A stretch of DNA of 9,060 bases from Bryobacterales bacterium. GTDB lineage: Bacteria; Acidobacteriota; Terriglobia; Bryobacterales; Bryobacteraceae. The notes beneath the pieces were generated by a model. It did no database searches and was not told the DNA's origin. It was given only the letters and a program-made list of their open reading frames with translations. The stretch is from contig SHUN01000085.1 of the NCBI GenBank assembly GCA_009697495.1, positions 1 through 9,060 on the forward strand, given 5' to 3'. Made by a program: the position numbers and the translations under genes. The number at the start of each line of letters is the position of its first letter. The stretch's first letter is position 1. Shown here piece after piece: positions 5,874 to 9,060 of this stretch.

Positions 5874-7045
5874 TGAATCTCCGTGTTCAGTTGAATCATC
5901 CCAGCCGTGTCGCGGTGGTCGATCACCGCAAAGCTCAGCGCGTCGTCTATCCAGTCCTGGCTCGCCCCATCGGCGTGCTGCGTGGCCACCGTAAGAGTAT
6001 ATTCTGCCCGGCTCAGCAAGCAATCAATCGCGAAACAAATTTCCAGCACATCCCCTGCCGCATACGTCCCCAACTCCTTCTGTTCCACCCGTGTATTCGT
6101 CCCATACACATCCACGCCCAACCGGTTTCGAATCAGGATTCCCACCGTTGGCGACTCGCAATCCCGCACAAAACGCGCGCGAATCCGGATCACCGCCCGC
6201 TCCCCGCTCAGCAAGCTCGTAGCCTCGTCCCCATGGCTATTCAGGATCGCGAACGACTCGATCCGGCTTGTCCCATCGCCATGCCGGTAGCTCCCGCCCT
6301 CCTCTGGCGAGTCCCGCAAATGCAGTTCATGCACCAGCCCCACATAGCGGTTCACAATATCGCTCGGCTTCCCCATCGCGACAATTTCCCCATGCAGCAG
6401 CAGCGCCGCCCGGTCCGCGAGCCGCTTCACAATTCCCAGATCGTGCGACACAAACAAAATCGTAACTTTCCGTTCCTTCAACTCCTCGAGTTTCCGCACG
6501 CACCGGTTCGCAAAAATGGCATCGCCCACCGCCAGCGCCTCGTCAACAATCAGCACCTCCGGCTCCACATGGATCGCCGTCGAAAACGCCAGCCGCACAT
6601 ACATCCCGCTCGAATACTCTTTCACCGGCCGGTCCATAAAGTCGCCGATCCCCGCAAACTCCGCGATCTTCGGAAACGCCGTCTCCACCTCCGCGCGGCT
6701 CAATCCTATAATCTCGCCGTTCAAATACACATTCTCCCGCCCCGTAAAATCCGGATTGAAGCCCGCGCCCAGTTCCAACAGCGCCGCCACCCGGCCCGTC
6801 GAAATCACCCGCCCGCGCGTCGGCTGCATGATCCCCGCCACAATCTGTAGCAGCGTCGACTTCCCGCTGCCATTCGGCCCCACCAGCGCAAATACTTCAC
6901 CCGGCTCCACCCGCAAACTCACATCCCGCAACGCCCAAAATTCGCGCCCCCGCGTCTCCCCGATCAAGGGCAACAGAGAAACCAAACGGTCGGCAGGACG
7001 CTCATAGAGCGTATAGATTTTCGAGACGTGCTGAACGGAGACCAA
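5855..7045 (-). CDS. Wzt-like ABC transporter ATPase with carbohydrate-binding C-terminal domain
   Basis: A 396-residue polysaccharide-export ATPase. The nucleotide-binding domain (about 1-240) has Walker A GPNGSGKS (56-63), the LELGAGFNPDFTGRENVYLNG block (90-110) characteristic of the O-antigen/teichoic-acid branch, signature YSSGM (144-148), Walker B VLIVDE (164-169) and switch histidine H201. Residues about 252-392, beginning SYRHGDGTSRI, match the Wzt C-terminal beta-sandwich, which in studied systems binds the end of the polysaccharide to be exported. The partner permease (Wzm/TagG type) is not beside it: the next upstream gene is divergent and the next downstream gene is a peptide transporter. 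The start is a TTG, with an in-frame TAA four codons upstream and no ATG or GTG in the first 30 codons. The ribosome site is poor. It probably heads the minus-strand operon. Confidence 0.9.
   Translation of the reverse strand: MVSVQHVSKIYTLYERPADRLVSLLPLIGETRGREFWALRDVSLRVEPGEVFALVGPNGSGKSTLLQIVAGIMQPTRGRVISTGRVAALLELGAGFNPDFTGRENVYLNGEIIGLSRAEVETAFPKIAEFAGIGDFMDRPVKEYSSGMYVRLAFSTAIHVEPEVLIVDEALAVGDAIFANRCVRKLEELKERKVTILFVSHDLGIVKRLADRAALLLHGEIVAMGKPSDIVNRYVGLVHELHLRDSPEEGGSYRHGDGTSRIESFAILNSHGDEATSLLSGERAVIRIRARFVRDCESPTVGILIRNRLGVDVYGTNTRVEQKELGTYAAGDVLEICFAIDCLLSRAEYTLTVATQHADGASQDWIDDALSFAVIDHRDTAGMIQLNTEIQWQRNP
5879..5882 (-). promoter_or_regulatory. Ribosome binding site fixing the transporter start
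   Basis: GGAG on the minus strand, 5 bases ahead of the ATG at 5873, lies inside the last codons of the ABC ATPase gene. It decides against the 50-codon longer reading that begins at 6023. Confidence 0.65.
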
Positions 7046-7190
7046 CCTATCAGCTTAACGGACGCCGGGCGCAACGCCCAAGGCATGCACATCGACACCG
7101 AATCCAACGAAGTCCGCATCTCCACCCAACGCGAAAAATCGCCGTCCGTTTTTCGCTCAATTCGTTCGCGCCCCGCCCGCTAACGATAGA

Positions 7191-8303
7191 ATGAGTGACA
7201 TGCTCACTCGTCTCTACTTGGACAATTATCGTAGTTTCGAAAATTTCGAATACAAGCTCAACCGTAAGCAGTTGATCTTCGGATCCAATGGAACAGGTAA
7301 GTCCTCATTCGTCGACGCCGTTTTGCTCATCCGCCAGATCGCGGTCACCGGCTCCGCACTTGGCGAGTTTCACTTACTCTCCCAGCGAACACGCTGGCTT
7401 ACCAGAACGGCGCAGACCTTCGAACTGGAGGCGTCGCTTGACGGAGCCACATACATCTACAAGCTGGTTCTCGAGCCGCACGAAGACCCGCCGCGCGTCA
7501 GAATCGCCCTCGAATCCTTACATCTAAGTCGCGTGCCCTTGTTTGAGTTCGAGAACAGGGAAGTGCGGCTCTACAGCGATCAACAGGAGCAAGTAGTCAG
7601 CTATCCATTCGACGCTGATCGCTCCGCCTTAGCCACTATTGCCCCCCGAAATGACAATCAGCGGTTAATTCGCTTTAAACTCTGGCTCTCATCGCTCTTC
7701 TGCTTCCGAATCAATCCGTTTGCCATTTCCGGACGCGCCGAAAGCGAACAACTGTCTCCCAAAGTGCAGATGGATAACTTGGCATCGTGGTACAGGCATC
7801 TGCTGCAGTCGGATCAGCGCCAAAATTTCAAGCTGATTGAAAATCTCCAAACAGTACTGGACGAATTCAAATTCCTGGATCTTCCCGCCTCGGGAGAGAA
7901 TGTCCGCTTGATGGTTGCGGAATTCGGTTCTGGAGATAGTTCGGCAAGGTACTTGGTCCATGAGTTGTCCGAGGGACAACGCTGCCTCATTTGCCTTTAC
8001 ACCATCCTGCACTTTCTTCTCGCCAAGGGATGTACAGTGATCATCGATGAACCTGACAATTTTCTTTCGCTTCGTGAAATTCAACCCTGGTTGATGGCTG
8101 CCTCCGATGTCGTCGAGGACACCCCGGCGCAAATGATCATCATCTCCCATCACCCCGAAATTATTGACCAATGGGCCCCTTCCTATGGCACCCAGTTCTT
8201 CCGCGTTCGCGGAGGACCTTCACGGGTTAAAGAGTTTGCCGGGAATGATTCAAAAGATATCCTTTCCCCTTCGGAACTGATCGCTCGCGGGTGGCTCGAG
8301 TGA
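7191..8303 (+). CDS. RecF/OLD-like AAA family ATPase (candidate defence ATPase)
   Basis: A 370-residue SMC/RecF-type ATPase of the AAA_15/AAA_21 kind. LTRLYLDNYRSFENFEYKL is the classic opening of the fold. Walker A is GSNGTGKSS (31-39), the ABC-like signature LSEGQ is at 259-263, Walker B VIIDEPDNFLS is at about 283-293, and the switch histidine lies in IISHHPEI. No coiled-coil arm and no nuclease domain are visible, so it is shorter than OLD or GajA proteins, which carry a fused TOPRIM. The GTGA overlap couples it to a small TOPRIM-like protein, a split version of that arrangement. ATG 7191 is used; ATG 7200 is an alternative and neither has a convincing ribosome site. Codons are more mixed than in the flanking operon, suggesting an acquired gene. 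A sensor or motor in a phage-defence pair is the leading guess; a repair role is also possible. Confidence 0.85.
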   Translation: MSDMLTRLYLDNYRSFENFEYKLNRKQLIFGSNGTGKSSFVDAVLLIRQIAVTGSALGEFHLLSQRTRWLTRTAQTFELEASLDGATYIYKLVLEPHEDPPRVRIALESLHLSRVPLFEFENREVRLYSDQQEQVVSYPFDADRSALATIAPRNDNQRLIRFKLWLSSLFCFRINPFAISGRAESEQLSPKVQMDNLASWYRHLLQSDQRQNFKLIENLQTVLDEFKFLDLPASGENVRLMVAEFGSGDSSARYLVHELSEGQRCLICLYTILHFLLAKGCTVIIDEPDNFLSLREIQPWLMAASDVVEDTPAQMIIISHHPEIIDQWAPSYGTQFFRVRGGPSRVKEFAGNDSKDILSPSELIARGWLE

Positions 8304-8857
8304 GTAAGCCGTCTCAAGGAATAGTACTCGCCGAGGACTCACGGCACCAGGAATTTGTTCGTCGCTATCTCCACCGCCGCGGGTTTCGTGAGCACCACAT
8401 TTATTTCGAGAAGCTTCCCAGTGGAACTGGCTCCGGGGAGCAATGGGTTCGCACCCGTTATGCACGTCTTGTCGCCGTATATCGCCAAAGGTCGGCGCGC
8501 GCAACCACGGCATTGATCGTAGTCATCGACGCAGATACCGAAACGGTCGCGGATAGATCCAAGCGCCTCAGCGACGCGCTCAGTGAGGCAGGCGCGGCCG
8601 GCCGCGCCGTGCACGAGCAGATCGTACTGTTCATTCCCAAACGTCACATCGAAACCTGGATCCTTTGCCTCAACGGAACCGTGGTTGATGAAATCCAAAA
8701 ATACAAAAATGAACTCGCTGGATCCGGTGGCTCGATTCAGACTGCCGCTGTCGCGTTCTTTGAGTGGGGCAGGCCGAATACCGCGATCCCCGCCCACTGC
8801 ATCCCGTCACTCAGCACCGCAATCGCCGAGGCCGCCCGCCTCACCGCCGCACCGTAA
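8300..8857 (+). CDS. Small TOPRIM-like (DUF4276/OLD-nuclease-like) protein paired with the ATPase
   Basis: A 185-residue protein with no family I can name with certainty. Its pattern is TOPRIM-like: an early acidic strand-turn GIVLAEDSRHQEF (E12, D13, E18), a hydrophobic strand ending in a DxD, ALIVVIDAD (D77, D79), and later FIPKRHIETWIL (E118, W120). The last resembles the conserved IExW step of DUF4276-type proteins. In OLD-family and PARIS-type systems a TOPRIM nuclease works with the partner ATPase, and that is the inferred role here. The GTG start at 8300 overlaps the ATPase stop as GTGA, so the two are translationally coupled. A GTG three codons earlier is possible but less likely. The C-terminus (CIPSLSTAIAEAARL) overlaps 17 bp of the convergent DUF481-like gene. 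Confidence 0.65.
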   Translation: MSKPSQGIVLAEDSRHQEFVRRYLHRRGFREHHIYFEKLPSGTGSGEQWVRTRYARLVAVYRQRSARATTALIVVIDADTETVADRSKRLSDALSEAGAAGRAVHEQIVLFIPKRHIETWILCLNGTVVDEIQKYKNELAGSGGSIQTAAVAFFEWGRPNTAIPAHCIPSLSTAIAEAARLTAAP

Positions 8858-9060
8858 TCCCCAATCCCATCGTATACAGAAAGTCATTCCGCTTCCGCCC
8901 CGGTGCCGGATTACTCAAATACCGGTCACTCACGGAAGCATTCCAAGTCAGCCACTTTGTTAGCGCCGCTGAAATCCCCACATCCACATTCTGCCGGAAC
9001 TCCCCAGTGTTTGACAGATTATTGAACATTCGGTAATTCTCATCGTCCCTTCTCGCCCTT
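8841..9060 (-). CDS. DUF481-like outer-membrane beta-barrel protein, C-terminal part (runs off the window)
   Basis: Only the last 72 codons are visible, and the frame is open to the window edge, so the start lies outside; the ATG at 9029 is internal. The segment begins RARRDDENYRMFNN and continues with alternating polar and hydrophobic beta-strand patterns (VDVGISAALTKWLTWNASV). It then has SDRYLSNPAPGRKRNDFLY and ends in GLGITVRR. The aromatic D-x-Y, N-P-x-P-G-x-x-x-N-D pattern and the terminal strand resemble DUF481 (YdiY-type) proteins, presumed outer-membrane barrels of unknown function. The stop end overlaps the TOPRIM-like gene by 17 bp. Confidence 0.65.
   Translation of the reverse strand, partial: RARRDDENYRMFNNLSNTGEFRQNVDVGISAALTKWLTWNASVSDRYLSNPAPGRKRNDFLYTMGLGITVRR

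Noticed and set aside
5867..6850. 327-residue plus-strand reading frame opposite the ABC ATPase
   Set aside because: Its His/Arg/Pro/Gln-rich translation is what C-ending codon bias on the other strand produces, and the opposing gene has full ABC motifs.
7067..7079. GGGCG-CAA-CGCCC hairpin between the divergent genes
   Set aside because: Only five base pairs with no T tract and no repeat copies; in GC-rich DNA this is expected by chance.
1..9060. CRISPR array, insertion sequence or tRNA gene
   Set aside because: No regularly spaced repeats, no transposase-like frame and no cloverleaf-like sequence were seen on either strand.

Overview
This window looks like chromosomal DNA from a GC-rich Gram-negative bacterium, most probably an Acidobacteriota member (Solibacter/Bryobacter-like). 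That is an inference. It rests on strong C-at-third-position codon bias in most genes, a secreted ceramidase-fold hydrolase, an outer-membrane DUF481-type protein, a Wzt-type polysaccharide ABC ATPase, and a periplasmic peroxiredoxin whose flanking residues look like acidobacterial homologues as I remember them. Genes are tightly packed. No stretch above about 150 bases lacks a gene, and I see no rRNA, tRNA, insertion sequence or CRISPR array.

Layout. From 14 to 2686, three genes run on the plus strand: a neutral/alkaline ceramidase-type hydrolase, an Rpn-family PD-(D/E)XK protein with a DUF4351-like tail, and a PrxQ/Bcp-type thiol peroxiredoxin. From 7045 down to 2676, four genes run on the minus strand as a probable operon: Wzt-like ABC ATPase, POT-family peptide:proton symporter, M24 Xaa-Pro-type peptidase, and a peroxiredoxin. 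The first three overlap at their junctions (19 bp and 4 bp). The peroxiredoxin follows after 37 bp. The operon ends in a strong hairpin plus T-rich tract lying inside the coding end of the opposing PrxQ gene. From 7191 to 8857 on the plus strand is a translationally coupled pair: a RecF/OLD-like AAA ATPase and a small TOPRIM-like protein. This pair has the architecture of a two-component defence module. The window closes with the C-terminal end of a DUF481-like outer-membrane protein on the minus strand.

The most notable feature is the minus-strand peroxiredoxin. Its reading frame is interrupted by one TGA exactly where the catalytic TxxC cysteine should be. A 7-bp stem with a G-first GUC triloop begins 17 nt after that TGA, in the position and form of a bacterial SECIS element. 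I read it as a secreted selenocysteine peroxiredoxin that ordinary gene calling would split into two hypothetical fragments.

Functionally, POT and M24 fit together as peptide import followed by hydrolysis of proline-containing peptides. Two peroxiredoxins of different chemistry (a cytoplasmic thiol enzyme and a periplasmic selenol enzyme) meet tail to tail. The Rpn gene and the ATPase/TOPRIM pair use a more mixed codon set than their neighbours, which is consistent with acquired accessory genes.
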